A stretch of 64,000 bases of DNA, from the NCBI GenBank assembly GCA_036346225.1, contig JARFIW010000884.1, positions 1,054,001 through 1,118,000 of the forward strand. The letters run 5' to 3'. Each line of letters begins with the position of its first letter. The stretch's first letter is position 1. Of the stretch, positions 24,540 to 36,741 are shown piece by piece. A program made the position numbers and the translations under genes. The notes beneath the pieces were generated by a model, which ran no database searches, was not told where the DNA came from, and saw only the letters and a program-made list of their open reading frames with translations. The stretch comes from Platerodrilus igneus. Its lineage: Eukaryota; Arthropoda; Insecta; Coleoptera; Lycidae.

Positions 24540-25000
24540 ATGTAATAAACTTCAAAAACGAACATATCCTAGACGAAACGTTGATTAGCAACCACTCAGC
24601 TTACCTTCGTGAACTAGTTCATCTTTCAAAACTAAAGGTTTTCTATACCTTTATCTGGATAGTTCTTATTTTGCTTGGGTTTATGCTGCACATAACTACA
24701 TTAAATTATCCCATAAAACGAAAACGTGTACTTGAAGAGTACGTATAATAAACCACCAGTCCAATTAAACTGTGAAAAGTATTTTGCGCTAACTTTTATG
24801 GAAATCACTTTTGCATTTGTCGATTTACTATGTTCAAGGGTTTATATGTAAAAAAGGTTTATGATTTAGTTTCCACTGTACGAAAAACTCTGCAATGCTG
24901 TAGAGATCTTCAAGGTTGACTTGAAGTACTTTTATAATATAAAACCGCAATATTTGGGTTGGCATATATAAATTCCCTACAAAACTAATGAAAGTTTCGA
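24540..25000 (+). repeat. Interspersed repeat D, partial copy
   Basis: Contains ACCTTCGTGAACTAGTTCAT (near 24604), similar to 8262 and following. It then has TTGGGTTTATGCTGCA (near 24676), ACGTATAATAAACCACC (near 24743) and GTATTTTGCGCTAAC (near 24779), in the same order as in the longer copies. Confidence 0.55.
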
Positions 25001-25129
25001 TTAAAGGTATTTAGTTTTCGAAATCGTTAAACTCTCGATAAATAATTTTTTAAATGTAGATAAATAATGCCTTTTTTCCATTGAAATAAGTTTTATTTAG
25101 ATAGTCAAAAAATACTTTATTATAAAGTT

Positions 25130-26745
25130 ATTAATTCTCCTTTTTCAAAGCATTTCCCTCTTTTATTGGTCACCCTTGCTTTTTTTTCTTGGTGAATTGG
25201 TCAGTCTTAGCTTCATGCGGTGGTTGATTGTGGTCGTTAATGATGGCAACGACAATAATGTGCTTGCAAATGTATTGCTTTAAAAATACGGGACGCTTGC
25301 AGCTGGAATCGAGCCAGTCAAAGGAATTTTAATTGACGATCCACAGTTTTGAAGATGATTCTTTACGAAACTATTGAACGGGCGCAAATTGAAGAGACGA
25401 CAATGTCTGCTGTATTTGTTTATATCGCCATTAGTGATGGATGCTGTTGATGACCAGAAGATGAAGTACACGGATTTGCGGTGCTTTATTTTGTGTGATT
25501 ATGCTTTGACCAGGTGATAAGTCAGCGAAGTGAATACTGTTTAGATTGTCGGTGCAGTGGCAAATAATTTGCTGTGCTGGTGCGCTAGATCGCGTTCCAC
25601 CGACCAGTTGCGGACAATGCTGAAGGAGGTTTTGATAAACTCGGCCAAAGGCAACTTTTGCCAAAAGACACCTTGGTCTTTTATGACGTTGTTGGTGATT
25701 TCCAAAGCATTGCTCGTCGAAGGATAAACAGTTGAAATTCCATCAAACCAGTTAACGTTTCTAGAACGTATTCGCTGTGAAAATTCTACAGAAATTTTCA
25801 AGCATTTTGCACACTATGCAATGAACAATTCGAATGCTGCATCAGACTCTTTTTTAGACGAACTTTGCAGAATCACGATGTCGGCAAGAAGTTCAGACTT
25901 GTTGGCAATGGAAATGGGCTTGACGCTTTTCAAATATTTTTTTAACATGGAACCAACTGAATACACCGAAAATTTGCTCAAATCCCGATATAATTGATGG
26001 TGCGCAACCTGCCATAATAATCTTTGGACGTCTCGCTGCTGGTCAGTGCTAAACCAAATGAGTGAAGGCGGCGATCTTTGTCTATTGTGACAACTATGCA
26101 ACTGGGAAATACGGTCCACTTCAAATCGTAAATAGCGTCGCATAACGTTGATTTAGGTTTGATGGAACATGCCAAAGAGAGAGAACAGTTTTCAAGTTAA
26201 CCAAGTAATGAAATTGAAGCGTCTTTTTTTATCTTTATCTGTGACAAGAAGTTGTTGAGTTGAGATTTTGTCGGCGCAAGAATTCATTCCTCAATCAAAC
26301 ACTAAAGGATAGCATTAGGTTTCTTGGTTCCGTTTTTGTAGTTTTCGAGCAGCAATTTTGCTGGCCATTGGGATTCCTTTCTTCGGTTTTTCTACATGGT
26401 TGCCAGCTTCTCTGGTGTTAAGATTTTGACTTGACGCGAATGGGCAGCAGAAGAATGGAGTCACATTTGGTGTTATACTTGCACAAATAAATCAAATACT
26501 TATCTTCGGATGCTTGTGAGCGAATGTTTTGGAGTCAGCGAATCAAGGTATTGCTGGGCACTTGCAATGTCGCTTGTTGTTTTGATGCAGTCGTATTGAA
26601 AATCCGACCAACGATGTTTTAGAGATGGAACAAGCCTCTTGCGCAGAGTCGTCTTTCGACCCATTAAGCCAAGAGATGTTGTAATTCAACTTCGGAAAGT
26701 GATGATAATACCGAAGAGAAATCCATGTTTTGTTTGACAAAATAA
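25130..26745 (-). pseudogene. MULE (Mutator-like) transposase with SWIM zinc finger
   Basis: Reading leftward: an N-terminal part ends in RHCKCPAIP (about 26545) with cysteines suggestive of a FLYWCH/WRKY-type finger. STLCDAIYDLKW (about 26145) with CIVVTIDKDRRLHSFGLALT sits where MULEs have the first catalytic D (C-D-A-x-Y). SDAAFELFIA (about 25840) and NWFDGISTVYPSTSNALE (about 25740) match the conserved W-x-G...P-T-N-N-x-L-E block that carries the catalytic E. LPLAEFIKTSFSIVRNWS (about 25650) follows. At 25302-25260 a SWIM-like C-K-R-P-V-F-L-K...C-K-H lies in another frame, with the second C of the CxC pair replaced by R. Stops and frameshifts are frequent. The second catalytic D was not located with confidence, and terminal inverted repeats were not found. 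MULEs cut and paste themselves with a DDE nuclease. Confidence 0.75.
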
Positions 26746-27029
26746 AGAGTCAAAGATAGAAGAGACTTAACATATTTAGTCCGTCACATCAACAGAACAT
26801 AATGTAAATAAACAATTCAGTCAACCATTTGATTTTGTCATGATTTCGTAGCGCGTTCAACTGCGCTAATAGTAGACAGTTCACATTTGTGCGACCATTT
26901 TTGTACGTAAATCTATGAGAAAATCTGACAATTTTGCAAATTTGTGTACCCCTCAAGGTCATTGGCTCAAGGATAACGTAACGCCGTTATGACGTGCACT
27001 TGCACATTTTTCCTGATTAAATATTTTCC
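26746..27029. other. Flank of the MULE, no gene
   Basis: AT-rich sequence in which the 5' terminal repeat of the MULE might lie. Nothing is defined. Confidence 0.35.
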
Positions 27030-27160
27030 TCTTTTTAATTACTAGCTCGATTTGAAATAATCATTTAGTCTCCATATTATTAACTAATATAATAAATAAT
27101 AATAATAAATAATATAATAAAACCAATTTGCGGCGTGCAATTTGTTACCCGTAGGATAAG
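27030..27160 (+). repeat. SINE-2 tail with AAT microsatellite
   Basis: TTTAATTACTAGCTCGATTT and GAAATAATCATTTAGTCTCC match the SINE-2 core. After an (AAT)n run at 27088-27122, AATTTGCGGCGTGCAATTT parallels AATTTGCCTTGTGCAATTA in the copy at 28840. The head is missing. Confidence 0.55.
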
Positions 27161-28655
27161 CAGCTATTAAGAAAAGAACGAAATCAATAATGGAATGCTC
27201 ACCTAAATTATGGGGTAACAAAGGAAAGGAGAGAAAGAAAAAGAAATTGATTGCCGCTCTAAAAACAGTCGGAGAAACGACAGTACACACAAACCAATTC
27301 GCCTTTTTCTTCAAACATCTGTACTGAAACGATAACTAAACATAAAACACACCTCAAAATATAACTCTAATAAACAATTTCTAGGAATTTGAATAGCAAA
27401 CAATATTAAATTGCTTGTTTAGGGGCAAAGATTTGTATCCTACACTTACGTACTAACATTAAATATTAATTATATCCAGTAACAATAAAATTCAATGATG
27501 TTTTGTACATAATAAGAACTACGCTATTGTATGGCCCCTGATTATTGCCCCAAATTTTAGGATAAGAAAACTAAGTGGCATTTTACCACTGTAATTAATA
27601 ACTATCTGTATTAGCACAGCCAATAACCAATTAATAATATTTACACAGCGGTATAGACATTACATATACTAAATACTTCTTGACGTAGACCGAAATCGTT
27701 TTGACTAGAAGCTACTGAAACATAAAAGTACACAAAAACACATTTACAATAGTTTATTTAAATACATATTCCCAAATTATAGGACAAATGCCATAGCTTC
27801 TTAACATTTCTAGAATTTAGGGAATCTACATACCGTCAAGGGTAAAACACAGCTGTCGGTCATCATAATATAATATTCTTTTACACAAGCTGTGAAGGGT
27901 AAATGTAACTGCAATGGGTACCAATTTCATCATAACTTGATTTGCATACAAAACGGCAACAAGACAATGTGCTGTATCAACAAAGCGAGACTTTCTGTGT
28001 CGCGGCCAAACAATCATGAGTTCAAGAAATGGAGCATAAAATCCGAAGAATACTGATTACAAACCGGGCTCAAAATATTAAAGACACATCACCTTCAATT
28101 ACCTACCAGTCACGTATAAAGAGAAATTACATTTTTTATGATAACGATTTTGTAATTGCCCGATTGGGTTTATATATTATTTATCATAAGAGAAATAATG
28201 CGAACTGACGCTAGAAATATAGTGAAATCATTCAACCAATGTATTTATAAAATGGTTTTTTGAAGAATAATCCCGGAAATTCCACCTTGAGCATATCTTT
28301 CAAAGATAACACAGCGCCTAATTACAATTAAACCAGCACCATTCAGGAATTTCCTAATTATTAAAAACACGTGCTTAGATGAGGAATCAAAAAATGCAAT
28401 ATAAACATGTGGACTTTGAATTAAATAAAGGACGAGTAACGTTGATTGTCTAACTGAGCTGACTTGAAATGACAAAAGTAAATATGGAACGAGCACGGTT
28501 TGTTGCCTAAATGAGCTGATTTGAAATACTGAGGGTATAGCGAATTCGTGTACTCAAATAAGTAGAAATTGAAATTGTTGTAGTAAGAAGGCAGTAAATT
28601 TACAAATACGAAATGGAACATGATAAATTACTAATATTTGTAATTAATTGTCATC
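27161..28655. other. No recognisable gene
   Basis: AT-rich sequence with several minus-strand ORFs of 60-85 codons (27826-28017, 28245-28496) without motifs. Confidence 0.4.
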
Positions 28656-28659
28656 ACTT

Positions 28660-28856
28660 GTCCGGGTAGTACAGTTGGTTAGGGCGTCGGCAGTTAAAGC
28701 CAAAGATACAGGTTTGAATTTTGTCCGGGAACTTATATTTTCCATCTTTCAATTACTAGCTCCATTTGAAATGATCATATAGGCTTTACATAAACTAAGT
28801 TATTATTGCATCTTATTAACTAAGATAACATTGACAATAAATTTGCCTTGTGCAAT
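28660..28856 (+). repeat. SINE-2, most complete copy
   Basis: The tRNA-like head GTAGTACAGTTGGTTAGGGC (box A region, near 28664) is followed by ACAGGTTTGAATTTTG (box B region, near 28710). The body is CTTATATTTTCCATCTTTC, AATTACTAGCTCCATTTGAA and ATGATCATATAGGCTTTAC. The right end, TTGCCTTGTGCAATTATC, abuts the truncated end of a minus-strand mariner at about 28857. Partial copies lie at 22875, 27030, 59100 and 60800. Confidence 0.65.
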
Positions 28857-29635
28857 TATCAGTCCTGAATGATGGAAGTGCGATGCCATGGAGCGTTGTC
28901 GTGCTGCAATATCGCTCATTTGTGTCTCGTGTCCCATTCTTATCGCTTTTCGAGCAGTGCAGAATTCAAATTGATCAGTTGTTGTCGATAGCGATGTCCA
29001 CTTACAATTTCTTCCAGTTTCAGCAACTCGTAGTACACGATTCATTTCTGATTCTACCAAATGCAGAGTATTGTCTTCTTTCCGAAGCGATTTGGCCGTG
29101 CTGTCAGTGTTGCTGCTTTGTCAGTTGGGCTTCTCGAAATGTATCTACATCTCATCACCAGTAATAATTCGATGCAAAAGACTTTTGCATTTATGCCGCA
29201 AAAATAAAATTTCGGAAGTGGCTTTTCGTTTTTCATCTCTCTCACTTAACTCACGCGGCACTCATTTTTCCCTTAAAATTTTCCCATTGCATGTAAACGT
29301 TTGGAAATGCCTTCTCAAGTTGATCTTGTGTTTGCGTTCATCTTCGTTTAATAATGCTTATAATTGTTTTTGGTCTACCGAAGCATTCCTTGTCCTCAAT
29401 ATCTAAATCGCCACTTCTGAAGCGTTTAAACTAATCTTTACATGTGGTTTTTGATGGCGCATGTTTTCCGTGGGCATCCTCCAGCAAACGACGTGCTTCA
29501 ACTGCATTGTTTTTTCAAGTTGAAGCGGAAAAGCAAATTCTCGGAAATGCTGTTTATTTGGCACAAAACACTACATCTTTGTTGTTAGAGAAAATATTTT
29601 GCATTACGGTATGTGTTGGTATTACGACTAGTTAT
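28857..29635 (-). pseudogene. Mariner transposase, minus strand, C-terminus missing
   Basis: Read leftward from 29635, fragments in changing frames match a mariner transposase of a different subgroup from the one at 4690. RFRYGQG-like and ALLNEDERKHK segments (about 29420-29330) sit where the helix-turn-helix linker is. TARPNRFGKKTILCIW (about 29100-29057) matches the conserved KPN.HGKK.LLCIWWD block after the first catalytic D. YRQQLINLNSALLEKR follows in another frame (about 29000-28955), and ILQHDNAPWHRT (about 28910-28875) contains the second catalytic D. The protein ends there, at the SINE-2 boundary, so the third catalytic residue and C-terminus are absent. Stops and frameshifts are numerous. 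The 5' terminal repeat probably lies near 29640-29700 but was not defined. Confidence 0.75.
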
Positions 29636-30339
29636 TGTTAACAGATATCCGCCATTTAAAAAACACAACTTCATAAATGTATGCCAAGTAAGTCAACTAT
29701 ATATGTCGTTAGCGCCATCCATGTGTGAAGTCACGAGTACGCAATGTTTATTATTAATGCAAGTGCCCACGTTGTGGGTTGATGCACTACATAAGCACTA
29801 ATCGACTAACTTACATCACGATTTACATAGACACTAAGTGTATATATTTTTACAACTTCATCAAACATGGTAGTTGGTATCACTTGTGGATTAAGACTGA
29901 CTGAATTATGACTGACCACCAGGAGCTACGATATTTATATCTGACCGTATGTATTCGATATTCTACTAGAATATGCTGGAACGTACTTGTCTCTTCCTTT
30001 TGTTCGCTCTCTATTGGTTTCTTACATGTGGTTCTGTCATACCATTGTTCGCTTAACAGCTTTATCTCTTTCATTTTCAGAAGGTTAGGTGACAATGTTT
30101 ATTTACTCCATTTTACATCTCGCAAATACAAAAGATTGCTTGTAAAAAAAGTACTACTTGTAATCAGTATACAACTTACTATCTAGATCTTTAATTGAAT
30201 TTAATTCCTAGTTTTTTATTGTATTTTTTTTTGCTTTTCTTTTTTTAACGAAAAGCGTCAGTAAAGCGGTTTATTTCCTGTAATGCATGTGTATAAAAAT
30301 TAATACAGTAGATTAGAATATACTGCAAGCTGATCCGGG
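29636..30339. other. No recognisable gene
   Basis: AT-rich sequence. Two overlapping ORFs near 29880-30186 are unassigned. Confidence 0.4.
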
Positions 30340-30900
30340 AGATTTGTCTAGGTCCTGAACTTTCCATTTTGTAGTAGAAATTAAAAGTTTTTTTTGTATT
30401 ACTTATTTTGCTGATCATAAACGTTTTACTTTCGCAGGCGAGCATATGGTTAGAAATTAATCAAATTACTTTCGTCAACCGAACTTCAGGCTGGTATAAT
30501 TCTATTAAAGTTCAGCTTGTCGGGAAGTTTTTTTTCTAATTTGCTTACGCTTATATTGTAATTAAAAAGTAAATTAAATTATTGTACATAAATCAAAAAG
30601 ACCTACTATGAAATTATAATAAACTCCCAATGCAATTATAAAGGGAAAGTGTTTTGCACTCCTGTATAAAATTAATTTTTGTAGCTGTGGATTTTCTTTG
30701 TTTTGCTCGCTTTATCTGTTAAAGTCGTCATGATAAACGAAGTAACATATAGATACCGTTAAGCTATTAATACGTTGAAAATTATTACTGGTTGACTTGT
30801 GTTTGAATGTGTAACGTGCTGAATGGTTTAGTCCTTCGTATTATGCAAGGGAATCTTAGTATAGTAGAAACCACGAAAGAAAACATCTATGTCATAGGAT
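30340..30900 (+). repeat. Interspersed repeat D, copy
   Basis: Blocks in the family order are TTAGAAATTAATCAAATTAC (near 30450), GAAATTATAATAAACTCCC (near 30610), GGGAAAGTGTTTTGCACTC (near 30644) and TAACGTGCTGAATGG (near 30814), followed by TCGTATTATGCAAGGG. Confidence 0.6.
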
Positions 30901-33038
30901 TTTAACCTAAATTATAGATTCTTTAAAAGTTTAACCAATTCATACGATAAAGATAGTACAACGAAAACTCTTTTGCAAAACAACAACAGTTCTTTAGTAT
31001 CAACTGATTACACAAGCATTTTCAACAACTTGTAGATGCAATGAAATTCTTATATCACTCACGACAATTTATTTCTAGCTAATCGTTAACAGTACAAATA
31101 TTAACTTCTTAAGGCCACTATGCTATCTTTTGAATTACTATCTAAGTACTATAATAAATTTACATCGAAGCACTATAATTAATTTATATCGATCACTACA
31201 ATAATTTATATCACGTAGGAAAATTTATCTTAACAGTATGTACCACTAATTTATTTCTTATTACGAATTTCAAAGCTTTAAATTAGAACTCATATTGTAA
31301 TTAAAGCTTCATAACTTTATAGCGCGAAAAACAAAATATTATAATCAAAGTTTTAAATTATAACTGAACCTCAAAACCCCATAACGACAATTTGCATGTT
31401 ATACCATTGTTCTAGATAATTTCGAGAATGTACCAGTAATTATGCAAATAAAATTCTAGAGGTTACCTATTGTAAGGTTAATAAAAGCTCTTAATTGCAA
31501 ACTCTTGCAACCTGTCAATCAAGCCCGTCTGAAGGTGTCGAACTACAGGGTGGTTATCAATATCATTTGTGTGAGATGCTCTTAAATTCTGCTGTATTAT
31601 TTTGGTCAAAGGTAAATTAAGCGATGCGACATTACAATAGCGATCCGATCTGTCCTTGTTTTAAGTAACGACATACATTAATGTGTTCTTCTTTAACAGC
31701 CAAACAGAAGTTTATGTATTTCTACGTTAGTAAAAAAATATTTAACTAATTTAGCCGGCATAATTTAACTACGGCTTTAATCTATCAAAGTTATTTTGTT
31801 AGATAACTTCATTTGTTTGTTCTGCAGGCGTTTCATATACCGTGTGTAGTTTTAAAAATAAATTTTTGGATTTGCGTTTTAAATTGAGGATTATTTACAA
31901 TATTAATTAAACGTTTGGTGAATACGTCGTTTTTATTAAAAGATCTACAGCTACCGGCAATAGTTGTTATTGCAGTTATTGCACCTTTCTATTCAGATCA
32001 ATAAGTGTCACTAAACTTTTGAAAATGCGTTGTATAATAGTTGAAGTTAGTAAAGTACTAAAATATCAGGATAGTTTTGAAGTAGTAAAAGCAACTACCT
32101 ATCTGTGTGAAAATAAAATCTGATTGTCAGCTCGGTTTTATTATGGTTTGTATGTGAGCGAACCTTGTCAGAAACTACCGAAATCAATATTTATTTAACT
32201 ATTTATAAATTGGATGTTACATTGACTTCAATTTTAATGCATAGAGTTCAAATAATGAAGTAAATGTCTTCCTTCGCGATTTTTACTGTCGACTCCATTA
32301 TTTGCTAACCTTGTCCCAGCTGTTTTTCCTGTTTTCAATAAATGATTACTTTGTTCGTTAAGGGAAATATTTCCTAATTTATTTTTGTATTTTGTGTAGC
32401 ATTGGAATTATTTCTGCTAAGTTTCTATTGTCACAAGAAAATGGATAAGAGTTCATGCAATTGTTTTATGCGACAAATCGGTTACGAAACACGTGCACCA
32501 TTGTATTTTCTCCTAGGTTCACTGTTTGATGAGGACGAAGTAAAACTGTTACGAATAATGTAGAATTTTCGTAGTAAACCCAGAAACGGTACAGACCTAT
32601 GTACAGCATGTATTAAATCGGGAAATTCTTTACGCCTACTATCGTCAGCCTATACAAACTCTGCAATCTGAGGATAGCTACGTGCATATGCAATTTTGTG
32701 TCGGGGTTTGAATAACACGCTCAAAATAATACCCCCAAAATAATGTGTTTTTATGAATGTTTTATGGTCATATGAAGTTAATTTCTTTAACAGACGACAT
32801 TAACAACTCTGGACAAGTGATTGTAATTTTTTTGTTTCCTAGTGTGTGATGGGTGTTTCTTATAGGAGTTTTCCCACTCATTACGAATCTGTTAACAGAA
32901 TTTTTTATTACCCTCCAGTCTAAAGTTATTCGTATTGTTATAGTGGAACGTTTTATTATATAATGTTTACATTTGTTATAATACAAATTATGCATACCCC
33001 GTCACTACCGAATTTCGAAATTTTTTCGCATGCGATTT
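30901..33038. other. No recognisable gene
   Basis: AT-rich sequence, with slightly higher GC around 31510-31600 and 32430-32720. No motif-bearing ORF was found. Confidence 0.4.
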
Positions 33039-34634
33039 TTATTTGTAGAGTACCTCTGAAGCATTCCTGATTAGGTTCCAACCATAATCTGCGAGCATTG
33101 TGAGACTTCACTTCCCTTGGTATCGATGTTTACAATGCACAATGTTTTGGTGAAACTTTTCATTATGTTCGTCACTCGCAGACCTAGATTTGCGGGAAAA
33201 AGGTCTAAATGCGAGTGGGGAAAATAAATTTTTGAAAACAGGTTGCAACCCATGTCGCTGTATGTGGAAATTAAAAGATTTACAATTTGTTCGTAATTTT
33301 TTTTCTTTTGCACTTCTCAAGAAATCGGAACAAGCGGCCTTAATTATACTCATATAGCAGCTGCAATATCGCTCAGTTTTGAATTGAATACACTGCCCTT
33401 TATGATGTGACGAATTTGCGGCCAATAAAAATTCCTTTTCTTATTTTTGCCTCAGTTAGTCTGGGAAACTTCTTTCTCAAATAATGGAATTATTCACCAT
33501 CTTTATTTAAAGCATTGGTATAGTTTTTTATCGGACTGTTTTATGTGCAGAGGTGGTGGCAAAACTTTCATTGTATCAACGAGAGGAGGATTTGTAATAT
33601 TTTTCCATAGCAACAAAGTTTTCTCGCATTTTCCAATCTTTTACAAAGTACTGTTTGTCATTTGCTCTACTGTCCTATTCGTCGAGAACACGGCTGTACT
33701 GTGTGTAACCCAATTGCTTTTCCTACAAAAGTGCTATGACTTTCAAATTACCACACATGCATACTTAGTTTTTTCAAGTGAAGTTTTCATATTTTCATAG
33801 TTTCCCTTCGTACGTACTGCGTGGACAATAGGAACAGAGGGGTATAAAATTCCATCGTGGAGGAAAACTCCGTTCAAGCTTAAAGTAATTGAACCAAAAA
33901 ATAGTCTCCACTTGTTAGTTTTGTATTTACATCCTAATGCATCCATCAGTCAAGCAACAGCTACGCAGTACACCAATTGATTACACGATATAAAAAAAAA
34001 TGAAGAAAATCTTATTCACGCCTCCGCTATGTGGAAATATAAGTACCACTCTGTAATAGATTCTAACCTTGTAACCTGGATCCTAACAGCGCGGTTTGAG
34101 CTTTTAACAATTTAAATCCCGTACTAAGTCGTTACGGTCATCTTGTGAAAGTAAATGTGGAATACCTATACTTAATGGTTGGAAAAAGGATCCTTGTCTT
34201 TTTCCATAGGTTCAACATATCTTCAGTAGCATTCATATAATCGTCAAGTGGGTACAGATAAATTCAAGCTGTGACGAACTGATCTGATAGCTAGTTGCAG
34301 GTTTGGGTACTGTACAGTATGCTTCGACTTCAGTGAAATTCCAGACATCCGTCAAGTAAAAATAGCAATGTATAACAGGCTTTTTAGGTTCACTCAACAC
34401 CATAGGTACTGCAAAAGTTTTGACTTACGGGTACCATTGGGATATCATCTTTATTTCATAGCGCATGTTGCGAAAATAATGTGGCGCCAAAGATTTATCC
34501 TGATCTCCTGGTTTGCCTACAAAATAAAGGTCATAAGCGTTTTTAATTAAATTAGTCATTGTATTTTTGTGAGATTTAATCGTAAACTCGCCACATGTGT
34601 AGCAAACCGTACCGTTGGATTCACACACTTTCAC
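33039..34634 (-). pseudogene. Near full-length pseudogene of a widespread invertebrate repeat protein
   Basis: From ATG at 34634 the translation begins with a cysteine-bearing segment (TVCYTCGEFTIKSH, then GKPGDQDKSLAPHYF). It continues through RNDLVRDLN-like (about 34130), LMDALGCKYKTNKWRLF (about 33955), SLNGVFLHDGILYPSVPIVH, GNYENMKTSLEKTKYA (about 33800), DSRANDKQYFVKDWKMREN (about 33690), WPQIRHIIKGSVFNSKLSDI (about 33420-33365), NYEQIVNLLISTY, HSHLDLFPANLG (about 33200), DEHNEKFHQNIVHCKHRYQG (about 33170-33110) and MLADYGWNLIRN, with a TAA at 33041. These are collinear with a family of about 530 residues that I recall as an uncharacterised, highly repeated protein in arthropod and cnidarian genomes. 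Its biochemical function is unknown to me; the repetition suggests transposon linkage. More than ten stops and frame changes make this copy dead. Confidence 0.7.
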
Positions 34635-36384
34635 AACATTTTATAAAATTTGTCAACAACATATACTGAACAGTATAATATCCTTGATATTTTTTATAGA
34701 TTTATAGACGCGTTTAGGATATCAACCGCTGCTCATCCTGTCTTAAGCCGGCCTTTCTATCAATTTGTAGAACCTTCTCAAGACATTATGACGCTGTCTA
34801 CATTCCAATGATTAGTCACTCCCCGGATTACGTTCGTTTAGTTTGTTATACATGTAAACTTTCTTGAACGAATACCCACCAGATACCAGGAACAAAAATT
34901 GTGTTGATCTGTATAATTTTATAATGACCGTGTTTGGTAATTTGAGAATTCATAACTCTCAATTCGTGCAACTTGTTTTAGAGGTTTAGTATGGTATATG
35001 TAATAACACATTATACCCAGCAATTCAGACAATACTATTTTTGATTACTTATAAGTTCTTTTTCTTACTATTGTCCAGATATGTGGTATCAAATGGATAG
35101 GGCGCAACTGACTGTATCGTTAAATATATATTATAAACAGATGGAATGGTATTGTGATCTGATATTTTGATCACCCAGTTGCCCGATCTAAATGTTTGTA
35201 AATTTTATTTGTGGGATTATAAGCGATTATGTATCAAATGGAAGTAAGTAATTGAATACATTTAATCTAAACAATTCTAGTTGCAAAAACTTATTTTAGA
35301 AATAATATTAGTTTATAACAACTTAATGAAAGTTATTGGTTGTTGTAAGTTGTGTATGTTAGTTGGGGGGAACGCACCTGTAAACATTTACAAGGATCTT
35401 GTTCTTTAAGTTTTGCTTACTTAATAAACGACTTTTTGTTCAATGTACCGCATATACTAGTTTTCAAACATTGCAGTATCTTTTAAACAAAAGTAATTTA
35501 GCTTTATGTTAGTATGGACTTTTTTTTATCATAACTCATGTTTGTTGAATTTGATGAGGAAATAATGACTCTCTCCTAATACATGTCATTTGGAGGCATA
35601 CCAAATTCCTTTTGATATCTAATCTTTATATGTAACATCAATATAACTTTTTCTGAATATTTACGTGATTTTCTTTTGGTAATTGTGCTGTTGGCTATCA
35701 ACGGTTACCTGATTGTCGTTAGCCAATGAAAAATTACTTTAACGACAGTGTGGATGCGACAGTGCTCCCGGCAGTGAAGTAAACATTTTTATGGGTAGCT
35801 TGAAATGTAATGTGTGCAAAAGTGCGCCGCTTCCTTATGTCGTTTCTTCTTTATCTATCTGGTTCCTAGGTTTTTTATCCAGATGTTGAAATAGATTAGT
35901 GTAACCATGAACGCTTTCTTGAAAATTGTTTTGGACAACGCTTAATTAAAAATTGCGTGTAATCATTTTACTTTCCCATGGTTTTGTATTTTGAATATTG
36001 TGCCACTTAGTTAAAACAGTTGCAGTGTGAAGTTCTAAATAGCGTATTAATTTAAAGTAAATGTAGGGTTTATACAGAAATGTAAAATAATTAGTTTGGA
36101 ACGATAAACATAATTGTTAAAGTATAAATTTTAATGTCAAAAGTAGGGGTGTCGATGCATTTGCTTACGTGCGCGATGTGCATACTGTACTGCATGCGGT
36201 ATAGTGGAAGTCGCATAGCTTGCATTGATATAGTGTGCTGTTATATGTGTGTTTGAATGGCGCATGCGCACGTATTTTCGTGTTTTTTGTGAAAGTTTTT
36301 GACGTAATCGAATGTTGCCTTCAAATGTTAATGCTCAAAGCCAAGGGATAACGATTGCCACTGTTTTAATCTGTATTTTTACTA
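34635..36384. other. No recognisable gene; possible promoter-like patch
   Basis: Mostly AT-rich. The interval 35690-36330 is less AT-rich and includes a CCAAT-type TTAGCCAATGAAA (near 35718) and the palindrome GCGCATGCGC (36260-36269), the consensus core for the NRF-1/ewg transcription factor. No exon could be attached to it. Confidence 0.35.
36260..36269. promoter_or_regulatory. NRF-1-type palindrome GCGCATGCGC
   Basis: A perfect 10-bp palindrome matching the NRF-1 core, in a locally GC-richer stretch. It is suggestive of a promoter only. No transcript evidence can be seen in sequence alone. Confidence 0.25.
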
Positions 36385-36690
36385 TGAAGAGCGGCTTCAT
36401 GCCTTAATTGAATCAAGTGTGATTACTAATCACAAGATTCCGGGTTTGATTCTTGACTTGGACCGCTTGTAAAACGCTATATGAGCATTTTTCATAAAAA
36501 TACACCCTCGTTCGGATGAGACGTTAAATGTAGGTCCCCGTATGCGTGTTGCTATGAACGTTAAGATCTCTACTTTAGTTGGTTTGGCAAGCGTACTGCT
36601 AAATCCTAAATTTACAGATTAAAAAAATACTATCTCCTGAGCAATGTAGTAATTTCGAGTTGGCATTGGGTAGTTGAAGATATAGTATCT
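36385..36690 (+). repeat. SINE-1 copy
   Basis: Starts GAGCGGCTTCATGCC, with a box B-like GGGTTTGATTC (36442). It then has GGACCGCTTGTAAAACGC, TGAGCATTTTTCATAAAAAT, TCGTTCGGATGAGACGTTAA and AACGTTAAGATC. The tail GCAATGTAGTAATTTCGAGT matches GCCAATGTAGTACTTTCGGG in the copy at 40660. It is the only copy that keeps GAGACGTTAA where the 40-41 kb copies have GAGAGGTAAA. Confidence 0.8.
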
Positions 36691-36741
36691 TTATAGTGGA
36701 AGAAAATAAAATAAGGGAACAACCCAAAAGCTGTTTTCGGA

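Noticed and set aside
28850..29406. Plus-strand ORFs of 104 and 111 codons
   Set aside because: They are antisense to the minus-strand mariner transposase.
33447..33800. 117-codon plus-strand ORF
   Set aside because: It is the shadow of the minus-strand pseudogene at 33039-34634, which explains the openness of this interval.
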